Numbered from the stretch's first letter, positions 23,576 through 35,870 are shown. The stretch is 64,000 nucleotides of DNA from Gentiana macrophylla (GCA_026214975.1 CM047805.1:9014463-9078462); one strand, 5' to 3'. Translations and numbers: made by a program. The notes: a model not told the origin generated them from the letters alone.

Positions 23576-24365
23576 AAATTTGGAGAAAATGATCAAGAAA
23601 GCTGTTTGGGTTCTCAGTTGATTTCCCGTGGAATAGAGCATGTTCCCCCAACATGTTCAGAATGTTTTGCTTGATGTCCAAGTTGTTCGCATTAATTGGG
23701 GTCAATCTAATGGGATTATGCCCTATAACTTCCTACGGGTGGTAACATAGTCTCGACAGACCCTCGGTCTCTGCACCTGCTGAGCCATCTGTGGCTGATA
23801 ATTCTGTTGTTGTTGCTGCTGATAAAACTGCTGCACAGGGGGTTGATTATATGGGTTATATGGGTTTTGGAACCCCTGTTGATTTCCTTGATTCTCTAGC
23901 ATCTGCAGTACTCGGTTTACCGTCTCTTGGTCTAATTCGGGTCCAAAGTTCTGCGTATTCTGAGCATTTTGTCCTCCCCTGTACTGTCCAATCCCTGTCC
24001 TCTAATTAAACTGTGAGGTTATCAACTGATGCAACACTGGTGTTGTCCTCCTTTAACGGTTCATTACGAGGGGTCCTTGGTGGAGTATGCAATGGCAGTG
24101 TTGCGTTACCACCAGTAATGTCTGAGGTTTGCCCTTGTACATTGTGCTCGATTAAGGGCTCTTTGCCATCTCTATGATTTGGTGAATCCTCCATTCCCTC
24201 TGAGGATTCTGAAAGTGAACTTTCTACTACCCCTTCTTCCTCAAACAAAGGGTTCGGACTGGCAATCAGAGGTTCTCATCGGTGTTGACTATTTCTATGA
24301 CGTGCAAAAGCTTCAATTTCTTCAATTGGCTCGATGAGAGGTTCTTTGGAGCTTTGGGTCATTCA
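23576..24365 (-). pseudogene. E4 gag N-terminal part
   Basis: Starts MTQSSKEPLIEPIEEIEAF at 24365, about 85 bases from the primer site. A stop comes after 27 codons, then an open stretch 24248-24006. The Q-rich run QFYQQQQQQNYQPQMAQQ lies at about 23840-23790, and LFHGKSTENPNSF in another frame at about 23620. This last phrase is the usual start of the Athila/Ty3 gag fold, which resumes left of E5 at 18072. One stop and at least one frameshift are present. Confidence 0.7.
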
Positions 24366-24450
24366 CTGACAAACAAGAAACAACAAGAAAACAAAATGAA
24401 AATGACCTAAGCCCAAGCTTTCGGTCAACTTACAAGATATCAAACGTTAC

Positions 24451-24468
24451 TCCCCGGCAACGGTGCCA
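24451..24468 (-). other. E4 primer-binding site, tRNA-Asp type
   Basis: TCCCCGGCAACGGTGCCA on +, one base different from the copy at 11642-11659, eight bases from the right LTR. Confidence 0.8.
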
Positions 24469-24475
24469 CAATTCT

Positions 24476-26265
24476 TGATAGCAAAATAACTAACCGCTAA
24501 CCTTAACCGACAGAGTATCGGGTCAACGGTAGTATAGTGGTCTCAAGGTCGAATCCACAGGGAGTAATGTTCAAGTACCAAAGTCGACTTAGAACTTAGT
24601 TCAGGTCAAAATAATGGTGGAGAGTCTTATACTAATGCAAAAGTAAAGAATGTACTAACGAATTTACTTCTAGGTATTAAAGGGTCCCACAAGCTACTTT
24701 TACCCCTAAGGAAGGACTTAACAGGGAGCGTGTCTTAACCGACCTACCTATCCAATGTAGTTTAACGACATCCACAGGTGCCAACTCCTAATTCTAGCGA
24801 TTAGACTGAACAACTCGATCTAATCACCCTATGTGAAGTTAATTAATTCTCCCTTTAGAAAACCGATTAACCTAACATGATTAAGCTCTAGCGTCGCTCG
24901 AACAACGATGACAAACCTCTGTATTGGAAACGGACCTAACAACTAGGCCGAATCTACGCAACGATTCTAAAACCCCTATTCCCACATCTCACCGCAAAAT
25001 GCATCTATAAGTTCGATGTGTGTGACGGTGAACTAGGTGATCAATCTAATTCAAAGACGTTAAAATAAGTTTTAGGACGTGGAATAATCGTTTAAACAAT
25101 AATTTACGCACTACACAACTCCCAATCTCATCCCCCTTAGGGTTTTTGCTCGTGTTCATATAATTCGACTACACAATGGAATCAGCTACTCATGATTATG
25201 CTAATAAATGAAATGAGAATTGAAATCAAACCAAAGACAATAAGAAAAAGAGAAGTCATTACCATATAATTCACAGAAAATCTGATTCAGAAAATACCAA
25301 AGAGAAAAGTGATCCAAAAATCGAATCTCTGTTCTTGAAAAGTAAATCTAAGCTATAAAAGTTGTGTAGAATCAAATGATGTAATTTATGGGATCAAAGG
25401 ATCAAAGGGTGATCAAACTACTCTAAAATCGCCCCTAAATCGCCTAAGAAAAGTCTAAAGTTGGCCAAGTGTATGTAGGGGCTGAATGAGCTGCGTATTT
25501 ATAGAGTAGGTCGAAAATCTGCTGCTGTCGGTCACGAACGCCTGTCCGGGTCATGTCAGACGCCCGTCTGCCTGGAAAATATGAAGATATTAGGGTTTCA
25601 TCTTCAGTGGATGGGCGTTTGCATTCCTCTGAACACCCGTCTGATGTATCATGACATGAGGGCCAAACGCCCGTCTGGAACCCTTGGACGCTCGTCTATT
25701 CTATACGAGCTTCTTGAATCGGGCTGAACCTACCCAAACGCCCATCTGGAGGTCATTTGGACGCCCGTCCAGCTGAAAGCCCAACTTTCTGAATGTTGTA
25801 TCAAATCTGTGGACGACCGTCTGGGATGGGCAAACGCCCGTTTGATGTAGGCTTCCTATAAACGCCCGTTTGGGGTATGGCAAACGCCCGTTTGGGGTAT
25901 GGCAAATGCCCGTTCGCCTTGTCTTCACTCCAAACTTGGTTTTTCTTCACTTTTTATGCTACATTCATGCTATGATCATGTCTCTCATACCAAAACATCG
26001 CCTTCCGGGTCCTCGAGTCACCTAAGTCCTGCAATAATATAGACGAACAAACACCACGCGTAATTCTGCATGACAAAAGTGCTCGAAAAAGATTGAAATA
26101 TCATCAAAAAGGCGGAGTTTACTATCGATGTGACAGTTTAACTCCCCGTGCATATAACTCTCGATATTACACTCAAACAAGTCTATATCTACCCAAAACA
26201 TGCCAATAAAGTAATAACCGGGGGTTAAACTGCACATTAAAGTACAGTAAAGTTGACTCCCATCA
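24476..26265 (-). repeat. E4 5' LTR
   Basis: About 1.79 kb copy of 11667-13452, TGATAGC...CATCA, with the ACGCCCGTCTG array at 25535-25915. It adds an extra GTTTGGGGTATGGCAAACGC unit near 25860-25900, so array length varies between the two LTRs. The E3 aORF resumes directly at 26266. Confidence 0.85.
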
Positions 26266-27064
26266 GGTGGTCCGAGCGATGCATCTCTAGTGCACGAGCA
26301 ACTGTCGGCCATGTCTACTGTGGACCTGGCAGAAATGGTATGAGCTATTATTCCTTGTAGCGATTTAATATTTGCTGCTATTTCTTACTCCATGATTCTT
26401 TGCTTTGTTTTTTCAGGGTGCCCGCATAGGGCAGGAAGTGTTCGGCCGCTTGGCCAAGTCTAAATCTATTGCCGAGGAGCACGAGAAAACGGTTGCCGAG
26501 CTGAAAGCCGGCAAGAAAAAATATAAGGAATTGAATGAGTGAAAGAAGAAAGAGGAGGCCAGCCTAAAGAATCATCATATGGTCGAGATGCAGGCTCTGC
26601 TGGCGACTCATGCTGAAGAGGTGCAGGCCCTGAACGATCAACTAAACGTCCAGAAGGCCGAAGCTGAGAAGAGTCTGGCTGAAGCACGGTCTGCTCGGAA
26701 TGCCTTGAAGGAATCTATTCCGGCACTAATTGCAAAGGTCATCCGAGACTACTATAGTACTTCCTATTTTGACGGGGTCCTTTCAGCTCTGCTCATCCCC
26801 CTGGTCAATCATGGATACTCTAAGGGGATTGACGACGTCAGAGCCCAGCTTGAGGGTCTTGATCCAACCAAATTTAAGAATAGGGGCATGTACAAGCCTG
26901 GCATGGGCAAAGTTTATAATGAGCGACTCAAGGAGCTTAAGTCAAGAGTGGACATTGCTCTAAAGTACGCCGCTGCTTCTTCGTCCCGACCAGATGTTGG
27001 CTCAACAGTTGTATCGCCAGAAAGGGACGCTCGGCCTGATGCTTCTCAGCCCAAATCCTCTTAA

Positions 27065-28079
27065 TACCACTAGTCTCTTTCTTTGATTTGACGGCGACCT
27101 GCTCTGCGGCCGTTTTGTTTGTAAGACAAAAAAATTCAAAATGTAAGGAAAGAGCTCTTACTTTTGCCTTTCCTTGCTTTCTGTTGATTTATGATTCTCT
27201 TATTTTTTCCCCCAAGTATGGAATGTCTAATGTTGACAAGGCATACTTGAAAGTAATTTTCAGAATTTAGTCGTGAAACGGTATGCCCTGTAGGCTTAAA
27301 GAGTTGGTAGCTACAAACTCGTTGAGTTTGTTGCGATGCTCGATTTTAGGTGATCTGCTTTGCAGTCTTTGAGCAGTATATTAGGCGGTCTACTCTGCAG
27401 ACTTTAATTGTGTGTGTTGTTCCTGACCAAAGTTTTATATTGCAGCCCTGCAGTTATTATTCATGCTCGACTTCCGAGCGTTGTTATTGGTTGTCTGTTC
27501 TACAGATTTTGTAGTTTGTTTTTAAAATATTTTATTGACTTTGACTGCTCGGCAGTTCGATCATTGCTCGGTCTCTGAGTCTATTTTTAATCTGCTCTGC
27601 AGTTTAGAAATATTTGACTCAGTCCCTGAGATCGAAATTATTTTGGGTGCCCTGCAGTCCGTCGATGCTCGGCCTCCGGGTCTTTGGCACTGTTTTTTCT
27701 ACTCTACAGTTTGAACTATTTTACGCTCAGTCTCTAGGATTAACTATTTGGTATGTCCTGCAGATATTAAAGTGTCATTTGCACAATTTTATAATGCTGT
27801 CTAGCAGCTTAGTTACATCACTCGGTCTCCGAGCGTAAATAGTTTGGCCCATCTTGCAGGCGTTTAATTTTATTAGTTAGGCTGCTCTGCAGCTATAAGT
27901 AGGGCCCAACTCGTTGAGCTTAAAGTAATACAGTCTGCTGGGCAAACCTTCGAAACGCCATTGTAAAGAACACAAGCAATATAGAAAAAAGGTAAATCTT
28001 ATTGAAATGAAATTGTTGCGAAGGAAACTTATTACATCATATTTCAAGCAATAGAAATAATAAATAGCCTAGAACCTGT
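27065..28079. other. E3 spacer between aORF and pol, with diffuse motif repeats
   Basis: No supported ORF; frames at 27088 and 27614 are chance. From 27290 to 27915 short motifs alternate, mostly 30-45 bases apart: CTGCTCTGCAG-like, GCTCGGYCTCCGAG-like and ACTCGTTGAG-like. The two strands' genes converge here (aORF on +, pol on -), so their 3' ends face each other. Confidence 0.55.
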
Positions 28080-29062
28080 CTTAGGCATAGAATCGTCTTA
28101 GACTGACCGCGTTCCAACTTTGCGGAATGGTCTTACCTTGAACGTCGGCCAGCTAATATGCACCTTTACCGTGCACCTTAATCACTTTGTAGGGGACTTC
28201 CCATTTTGGTTGTAACTTGCCTTGTGGATCCTGCCCTAGCTGAACATCTTCAAATTCTACAATCAAAGTTCGTGCTATATAGAGATACTATCTTTAACAT
28301 GATTTACGACCAACTGAGAATCACTGAACACATGTAAGTTTTTTACCCCTAGCTTTGCGGCCAGTCTGAGCCTGTGCTTCATATTCAGCTTCATTCTTAG
28401 TTGCTTTGAACTTAAAGCGTAATGCATAAGGAAATTCCTCCCCATTAGGGCTACAGAGTATAAGACCTGCTCATGCTCCGTCCTTGTTGGACGCTCCGTC
28501 CACATACAACTTCCATTGTTCCGACTATTCATGAGAATGTTCTTGCTCGAGAGTGATGGCTATTCCTTCAGCTATGAAATCAGCTAAGGCTTGAGCTTTG
28601 ATTGAGACTCTTGGTCGGAATTCTAAGTCATAGGCGGCCAGCTCGACCACCCACTTAGTTAATCTACCGGACATTTCCGGTCGGTCGAGTATCTGTCATG
28701 ACTACTACGGTATGAAGTTGGAAATACGGCTTCAACTTTCTGGAGGCGTGAACCAATATCAGTGCTAACTTCTCTGAATTTGTGTATTTAACCTCTGGTC
28801 CACGCAGGGCCTTGCTGACATAAAAGACTGATCTCTAAACATTATCTTGATCACTTACCAGAACGGCACTACGCGCTTCCTGACATACGGACAGGTACAA
28901 GTACAGAGTTTCTCCAGTTTTCGGTGCGGTGACGACAGGCAACGTAGCCAGATAAACCTTCAGTTCTTCAAAAGCTTTTTGAAATTCTTCATTCCAATCA
29001 AAGGTATTTACCTGCCTTAAGATCTTAAAGAACGGTACGGCATGATGTGCCGACTGATGCAT
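28080..29062 (-). pseudogene. E3 RT-RNase H and integrase tail
   Basis: 29062-28835 gives the RT thumb/RNase H linker (FDWNEEFQKAFEELKVYL, TGETLYLYLSV). A shifted stretch to 28535 contains LRGPEVKYTNSEKLALIL. The RNase H core (28532-28275, several frames) includes WKLYVDGASNKDGA, EAEYEA and FSDSQLVVNHVKDS. It jumps directly (near 28262) to KWEVPYKVIKVHGKGAYWLA, the integrase C-terminus. The zinc-binding domain and catalytic core of integrase are therefore deleted. The right end at 29054 is the E6 insertion point. Confidence 0.8.
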
Positions 29063-31040
29063 TATTTTTATATGATTGAATTTACGTGATTTTATTATGT
29101 TTTGTTGACAAATTCTATGTAAAATATCTAAAATTATGATATAATTAGTATAAAATATTAATCTTTGTAGTTTAGTATAGTTAGTAGTAAAAGTTAGTAT
29201 TTATAATAAAAGTTGTAGTTTTTGTACCGGTTTTAGTAACCGAATATTGTGTCTATTTTACACGGGTATTTTGTGTTTATTTCATTGCGTAATCCTAAGA
29301 TGAATCAAAATCCGAGTATCGACACTTTTTGAAGTCAATACAAGTCGGTGAAAGGAAGTTATAAAGCGTCACCGATATAAATGATCAAGGAATAATTGTT
29401 TCTAAATCTCAAAAGGACGTATAATACAAATGGCTCATCGAGAGTATGTTTTCTGAAGAAGTGGTCTTGATGAAAGTTGTAGAGAATTTAACGAGCTTTT
29501 CAACGGAAGTTCGATTATGTCATTCTGATATCGAGAATTCAAGTTACGATTTTTAGAAGATTAACTTGTGTAATTATATATAATTATATATATAATTACA
29601 CAGCACAAGTAATGATTATGTGTAACATGGGGGAACATGCTGAGGACAAGCTGAAATGATTAGCATCATTACACCGGACCGATCCGGCAAATTTTCAGGA
29701 CCGGTCCGGGAAGGGGAAAATTCTATAAAAGGGGAGCATCAGAGAGTTCATTTGGGGGTGTACCAAATTATATATATAAACCATATTCTATATATATAAC
29801 TCTTTCCCTCTTTCTTTTATAGTTGTAAATAGGCCTTATGCCAAAATAATGTAGTAGTAGTACGGTAATAATGTTCGGGAAATTCTCGAAGGTTCGGTGT
29901 TGCTGAAATCGTTGTAAAATCCGGAAAAGACGATTTCGAGTCGCCAGCTTATAATCGGGTAATTTCTATAATAATTATGTTTATGTTTGTCATTTTCTTC
30001 TTTTTAGTTTTTATAATGTTATTAGGCTAGATCTAATAACTAGCCAAAGTTATGTAATTATATTATTTTGATCTTTTCGGTAATGGAATGATGTTAAAAT
30101 AAAAATGACTAAAATTGAGTAAAATGAATCTTTTTCTATTTCGCTACGTAATGATAACATATTCGAATGAAGTAATCAATCATAATGAATACTACATATA
30201 ACTGGCGATGAACCGACCGAGAGAAGTCGTGGATATGAGTAAAAATAGAAAAACCGAGGGTAAAATGGCCGTCCTGATTAACGGAATCCTATTTCCCCCG
30301 AAGCGATTTGTCCTAATAAAACAAATCTTATTAAAATTTGTACTCGAGATCTTAATAATGTTAAAATCACGCTTTAATTGAAACTACATCGTTTGTATTA
30401 AATCGATCCGCTTGACAACCGGAGCCTCTTGAATAACATCGGCCATTTGACAAATGGAATCACCTCTTTTATCCGGGGTAGATTTGTACTCGGTACTGCT
30501 TTTGACTAACTAAGTTTAGCATGGGGCGCTTGTGGACCTTGGGTGATGACTTTTGACATATGACAATTTCATACGCTCGTGTGAGGAGGAATTGTTGACA
30601 TTAGAGTACACCGTTTCATTCACTCAATTGGACCTAAAAAAGGAAGATCGAACACATTCCATTAATCGAAAAGATCATATAATTTGATTACATATACTTT
30701 GGTTAGTCAGTTTATATATTATATTTTGGTATCTATATATTTATATATCTATATATATTATATTAGAATAACTTTTAAATTACGCATTTATTTTATGTTG
30801 GTTAGAGTAGTAGTAATCTGTGTTTATAAAATTGTGGTTTAGATCGAGTTAATAGCGACTCTTTGGTATTTAACCACACTTAAAAGAATTACCACTTTTT
30901 CCCTCGAGGATTCGACACACGACTCACCACTTTATCACTACAATTTTGACCCGGTACACGCGCCGGTTAGGATCCGTCTAACCTAGAAAGGTCCATCCCT
31001 TCTTGACGCCGTTTTCTAAGGTGCAGTTTAGTGACGTCGA
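29055..31040 (+). repeat. E6 5' LTR
   Basis: About 1.99 kb. TATA box TTCTATAAAAGGGG at about 29720-29733. Just upstream a dyad GGACCGATCCGGC ... GGACCGGTCCGGG (about 29673-29712). (TA)-rich stretches lie near 29580 and 30715-30765. The last bases GTGACGTCGA differ from GTGACGTCA in the right LTR. Confidence 0.85.
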
Positions 31041-31740
31041 CTTTTCGGCGCCGTTGCGGGAAACAAAGTCGCTATTTTTTTGTGTCTATGGTTACTACTT
31101 GTATTAGTTAAAAATTCTCGAGGATAAACCAACACTCTTCTTATCACATTTCTTTTTTATTTTTCGTTGGTATCTACTTTCTTTTAGTACCAATTTTCTT
31201 CTTCTTTAAAACTCGAGCATTTTCTATTTTAATTAGTTGATGACCGTAAGCGGTAAAGCCTCACTTACTCCTTATAAGCCTGATATAAACGCTACGAAAG
31301 GCGATTGCGGATAGAGAGTAAACGTGGTCAACCCGACTTAGGACTCCTTGGAAAATCTCCAACGGAATCATCTTCTAATAAAAATAAAGAAATGGTCAAG
31401 GTAGTGATGAAACAAACGAACAGAGGCTAGATCATGCTTTAGGGCATGGACAAAACCCCCTGTTAATATTAATAATAATCGAGAATAATAATAATAGAAC
31501 AATCAAGATCGGAACCGAATAATCGTAACAATCCGCCAAACCCGAGACCTATCTCAGATCAAACTGTAAGGAGAAACCGGACTAATAATCCCATACTTTT
31601 ACCGAATGAAGGAGCGAATAATTTCAAATTAAGTCTCATCTTTTGGTTTAATTGACGCAAGAGCCCAATTTCTAGGAGAAGATGATGAAGATCCACATCA
31701 TCATCTCTATCTCTGCTTGAAGAATCTGCAATACAAACCA
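31041..31740 (+). other. E6 leader and degenerate gag start
   Basis: Primer site at its start. The phrase CTTACTCCTTATAAGCCTGA ... GAGAGTAAACGTGG (31263-31330) is shared with E5. No long frame survives before the gag core. Confidence 0.5.
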
Positions 31741-33545
31741 AAAGTCAAGGTGCTCATAAGGAATTAACAAGGATGACTATGTTTCCTTTTTCTTTAAAAG
31801 GAAGAGCCCGAGATTGGTTTATGTCTCTTCCACACCACTCGTTAACTAGTTGGGAGGATATTCAAACTGAATTTCAAAACAATATTTCACTCAGGACGGA
31901 ATTTGGAATTAAAAGTCGAGGTTGCTAATTTTAGACAAGGATCTCAAGAAACACTTGGGAATGCGTGGGAAAGGTTTAAAAATTGTTAAGAGCTTGTCCC
32001 GATCATGGTTATTCCTTAGATATGCAAATTCAACTTTTACGTCAGTAAATTAAGAAAAGATTCACGTGCAGATGTAGATCATGCATGTGGTGGGTCGTTA
32101 ATGATGAGTGAAGCTCAAGCAGTTTACGATGCTATAGAAAAGATTTCCAAAACAATAGAATGTGGGAAACCGGCTCTAGCACTAGAAAAGTAGCTTTTGC
32201 GGAAGGATGTACTTCAAATACGGAAGTTCTAGCACATTTGGAGAATTTAAGTAGAAAGTTTGATGGATTACAACAAGGTAAGAATCAAAATTCGTAAAAT
32301 AGTACTCCAACCGAATACTCAAATTATGATAATGTGTCATTAGGGAAAGAAGAACCAACAGATATTCAAAAGAGGAAGTGAGTTTTCTTGTGAAAGATAG
32401 AATTTGAACAATGCATATTCAAACTCATTTAATGCTATTAGAAGAGACCACCCAACTTTTAGATGGTCTCGAAAACCTAGTAAGCCGTGACAACCGCCGT
32501 ATCGATTCAAAGATAAGGATATGAATAATAATCAAGTTTATCAAGGAAATACATCCAATCGAAATTTACAATCATTACCAAGATCCTATCCTCAACATAC
32601 CACTCAAAGTATACCAGTAACTCAAAGTTCAACTCAACCTGCAGAAGGGATTGAAAAATGGGAGAAACTGATGGAAAATATGATGGGTGTAGTATCTACT
32701 CAAGCTAAGAATATGGAAACAATGATGACTTCTATAGGTTCAGTCAGTAAGGAGATGAGTACAATGAAAACATCTATGAGTGGACATGATACCGTAATGA
32801 GAACGATAGAAGCTTCATTAAGGAATATGGAAGATCATTTGAGTAGGGAAGGTGAACGTAACAACAAGAGACCTCCCGGAGGATTACCAAGTAATCTTGA
32901 AAGAAACCCAAGAGAGGTAAATGTTGTAGTTATTCAGAAAGTAGGAAACTCTATGGTAGTAATGGAGTAGAAAACTTGGGAATAATGAAGTAGAAAATGA
33001 TTTAGATAACAATGAAGAGACTAAAGATGAACTTGAATTTAATTGATGAGGAAGAAGAAATCATAGAGAAATTCTTGAAAAGGAATAGAAGTTTGGAACC
33101 TGAGAAGGAAGGTGAAAAATGGGTAAAAATCCCTAGAATTTTGAAAGACCCCATGGATAAAGATTTAAGGAATCTGTTTAAGGAACATGTTAGAGTAGAA
33201 GATAAAGAAAACAAGGATGAGAAACAGGAAGAATCAAGGAGTATGAAGTAGAGATTGATTCAGGAACGAATTAAAAGAAAAATTCAAGAACACAAACATG
33301 GCGATCAAGTAATACCCCAAAGGATAAAGGAAAAGAGAAATGACTTGAAACCAAAGGTTATAGATTTAGAGTCTTTACCTTTTCCACCTAAAGATCAAAT
33401 TAAAAGATTAAGACTGATCGTAAGTATGCTCGTTTCCTTGATACTTTTCGTCATATTAATGTTAATATCCTCATATCGAAGCTCGATAAATATGCCTACC
33501 TATGGAAAGTTTTTGAAGGAGATACTATCAAATAAGAAAAATTAG
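31741..33545 (+). pseudogene. E6 gag
   Basis: The core begins near 31760: MTMFPFSLKGRARDWFMSLP and SLTSWEDIQTEFQNN, then breaks. KLLRACPDHGYSLDMQIQ follows near 31985. A 149-codon frame (32521-32970) gives an Asn/Gln/Ser-rich linker and a heptad-like stretch with repeated M-E-T spacing (MENMMGVVSTQAKNMETMMT), probably coiled coil. Lysine/glutamate-rich frames run 33012-33545. No zinc knuckle was seen. Frameshifted, non-functional. Confidence 0.7.
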
Positions 33546-33589
33546 AGGAATATGAGAATATATGCCTAAATGAAGAATGTTCTGCAGTT

Positions 33590-33966
33590 CTTCATGAAGA
33601 TAAGTTACCACCTAAACTAAAAGATCCTGGAAGTTTTACGATTCCGTGTGAAATTGGAGGCTTTTGTTTAAGAAGGTCTTATGTGATCTCAGGAGCTAGT
33701 ATAAATCTCATGTCTTATGAGGATTATAGAAAGCTAGGCATAGGAAAGCTTACTAAGATCGAAATGACTCTGCAAATGGCGAGACGGATCGATTAAGTAC
33801 CCTAGAGGAATTATTGAGGACGTATTGGTTAAAGTAGACAAGTTCTATTTTCCAAGAGACTTTGTAGTTATGGAAATGGAAGAAGGATTTTCAGCGCCCG
33901 CTTATCTTAGGACGTCCATTTCTAGCTACAGGAGAACTTTAATCGATGTTCGAAAGGAGAATTAAT
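33590..33966 (+). pseudogene. E6 protease
   Basis: PPKLKDPGSFTIPCEIG opens the domain at about 33608. The active-site region reads ISGASINLMS, where DLGASINLM or DSGASINLM is expected, so the catalytic Asp is lost or misread. KIEMTLQMA and the flap region follow, with stops at about 33795 and 33810. Confidence 0.7.
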
Positions 33967-33967
33967 T

Positions 33968-35120
33968 TTGAGAGTCAATGAAGATGAAGTTGCTTTCAAT
34001 ATTTTCAAAGCTATGAACCATCAATACACATCACGAATCATGTTCTTTTATAGAAGATACTCATTCTCGGTCTATGATAATCGATTACCAACTTTTGAAG
34101 ATAGATTAGAAGAATGTTTAACTTTATCTATCTATAAAGAAGATGAGGAAGACATTGAAATGAAAGAGATAATCCTTTCTCTAGATAAAGGAAGTTTTAC
34201 TTTTAAACCACCATGGCATAAGTATTTAGAATTAGAACTAGAAGGACCGGTTCTTAAATCATCAATAGAAGATCCGCCTAAGAATGCGAATTGAAACCGT
34301 TACCTTTAAATCGAAATATGCTTTTCTTGAAAATGATAACCTTTTACCGCTTATTATTTCATCAACTTTAACGGAGCAACAGGAAGATCAATTACTAGGA
34401 ATGTTGAAAAAGCATAAGAAAGCTTTTGGATGGACAATTCTTTGATATTCGAGGTATTAGTCCCCGAGATATGTGTTCATAAGATAATTACGAAAGAAGA
34501 TGCTAAACCTTGTATTCAACCGCAACGCCGCCAACCCGAATTTACTGCTTTAATCGTTAAGAAAGAGGTTATTAAGCTATTAGAAATGGGAATAATTTTT
34601 CCTATATCGGATAGTGAATGGGTAAGTCCAACTCAAGTTGTACCAAAGAAAGGAGGTTTCACACGAGTGAAAGAGAATGATAAGAATGAATGGATTCCAA
34701 CAAGGAAATTACAGGATATCGAATGTGCATTGATTTTAGAAAACTAAATGATCATACTAAGAAAGATCATCATCCACTTCCATTCATAGTACAAATGTTG
34801 GAGCGTTTAAGTGGTCATAAGTATTACTTGTTTCTTAGATGGTTATTCGGGATATTTACTGATTTTCATTGCAAGCAGGAGATAGGAAAAGACTACTTTC
34901 ACTTGTCCTTATGGAACTTTTGCGTATAAAAGAATGCCGTTTGGTTTATGTAATGCTCCGGCTACTTTTCAAAGATGCATGATGTCTATATTTTACGATA
35001 TGGTTGAGAAATTCTTAGAAATTTTTATGGACGACTTTAGTGTTTACGGAGACTCTTTTAATGGTCATTTTGTTACACTTAGAGCGAGTGTTACAACGCC
35101 TTGTGAGATACCAATTTAGT
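33968..35120 (+). pseudogene. E6 reverse transcriptase
   Basis: A pre-RT segment of 108 codons (33968-34294) is followed by a frame with ISTLTEQQEDQLLGMLKKHK (about 34360-34430). RT motifs then lie in shifting frames: YRMCIDFRKLNDHTKKDHHP (about 34710-34765), MPFGLCNAPATFQRCMMSIF (34934-34993) and the catalytic IFMDDFSVYGDSF (about 35025-35065). These cover fingers and palm; at least four breaks lie between them. Confidence 0.8.
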
Positions 35121-35870
35121 GCTTAACGGGAAAAATGTCATTTAATGGTATCGAAGGAATTGTACTAGGACATAGAATCTCAAGTAGGAATTGAAGTTGA
35201 TAAAGCTAAAGTCGAGGTAATCGAAAATTGCCTCCACCAGTTAATCTAAGAACGTTAAGAGGATTTCTTGGACATGCGAGGATTTTATAGAGAGATTTAT
35301 TGCAGATTTTTCAAAGATAGCAAAGCCTCTAAGTCATTTGCTTGAAAAAGAAGTATCTTTTAATTTTGATAATAAATGTATGGAAGCATTTAAGACCACA
35401 AGCGAAGTTGATTCTCGCACTGGTATTGGTAGCACCAGCATCGATTTACCTTTTGAGATTATGTGTGATGCAAGCGATTTAGCTGTAGGAGCTGTTTTAG
35501 GTCAAAGGTATAATAGAATTCTCAAAGCTATTTACTATGCATCTCATACGTTAAATGCAGCTCAACTAAACTATGCAACTACAGAAAAAGAATCTGCTGG
35601 CGTAATTTTGCCTTAGATAAGTTTAGATCGTATATTGTTGGCTCTAAGGTAATAGTTTATACAGACCATTCAGCATTGAAATATTTACTGAGTAAGAAAG
35701 ATGCGAAACCACGTCTTCTTAGATGGATTCTTCTACTTCAAGAATTTGATATTGAGATTAAAGATAAAAAAGGAAGTGAGAATGTAGTAGCGAGATCATC
35801 TAAGTAGAATGGAAATCGAGGAAGAGATAGAAATGAAATTAAGGATTCATTTCTGATGAACAACTGCTTA
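35121..35870 (+). pseudogene. E6 RT thumb and RNase H
   Basis: FIADFSKIAKPLSHLLEKEV (about 35300-35355) leads into a 92-codon frame (35338-35616) with the first RNase H Asp region MCDASDLAVGAVLGQR and [19 protein letters not shown] (second acidic residue). [16 protein letters not shown] sequence follows in another frame to 35800. The last catalytic Asp region is frameshifted. Confidence 0.75.

Larger units (their letters stand above)
11604..26265 (-). mobile_element. E4: gag-protease LTR element (Athila-like) inside the E3 aORF, itself split by E5
   Basis: LTRs at 11667-13452 and 24476-26265 (about 1.79 kb each, TGATAGC...CATCA). The primer site beside the right LTR shows - strand orientation. 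The interior has gag and protease, but I find no RT, RNase H or integrase. To the left of the left LTR a second primer site and 38 bases of interior sequence (11604-11666) repeat 24414-24475. No target duplicate is seen (the aORF resumes directly at 26266), so the left border is rearranged. Confidence 0.8.
10631..27064 (+). pseudogene. E3 antisense aORF, Transposase_28 family, split by E4
   Basis: It runs + while gag-pol runs -. Parts: a start ATG at 10631 with CAAGTAAGT just after it; a serine/proline-rich segment (10698-10964); the family core in shifting frames (GYCAVYKEQFDCGMRLPL, YYNLGVAQIAPNGIRSIIGF, about 11040-11215; RWKERFFFVRHEG, LGRWNSAT, about 11370-11450); a break at 11604 by E4; then 26266-27064. 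There a 79-bp GT-AG intron (26338-26416) precedes a charged coiled-coil stretch (about 26420-26720) and a C-terminal domain (DYYSTSYFDGVLSALLIPLV ... GMYKPGMGKVYNERLKEL). A TGA lies in frame at 26540-26542. Homologous to the E1 aORF; function unknown. Confidence 0.75.
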
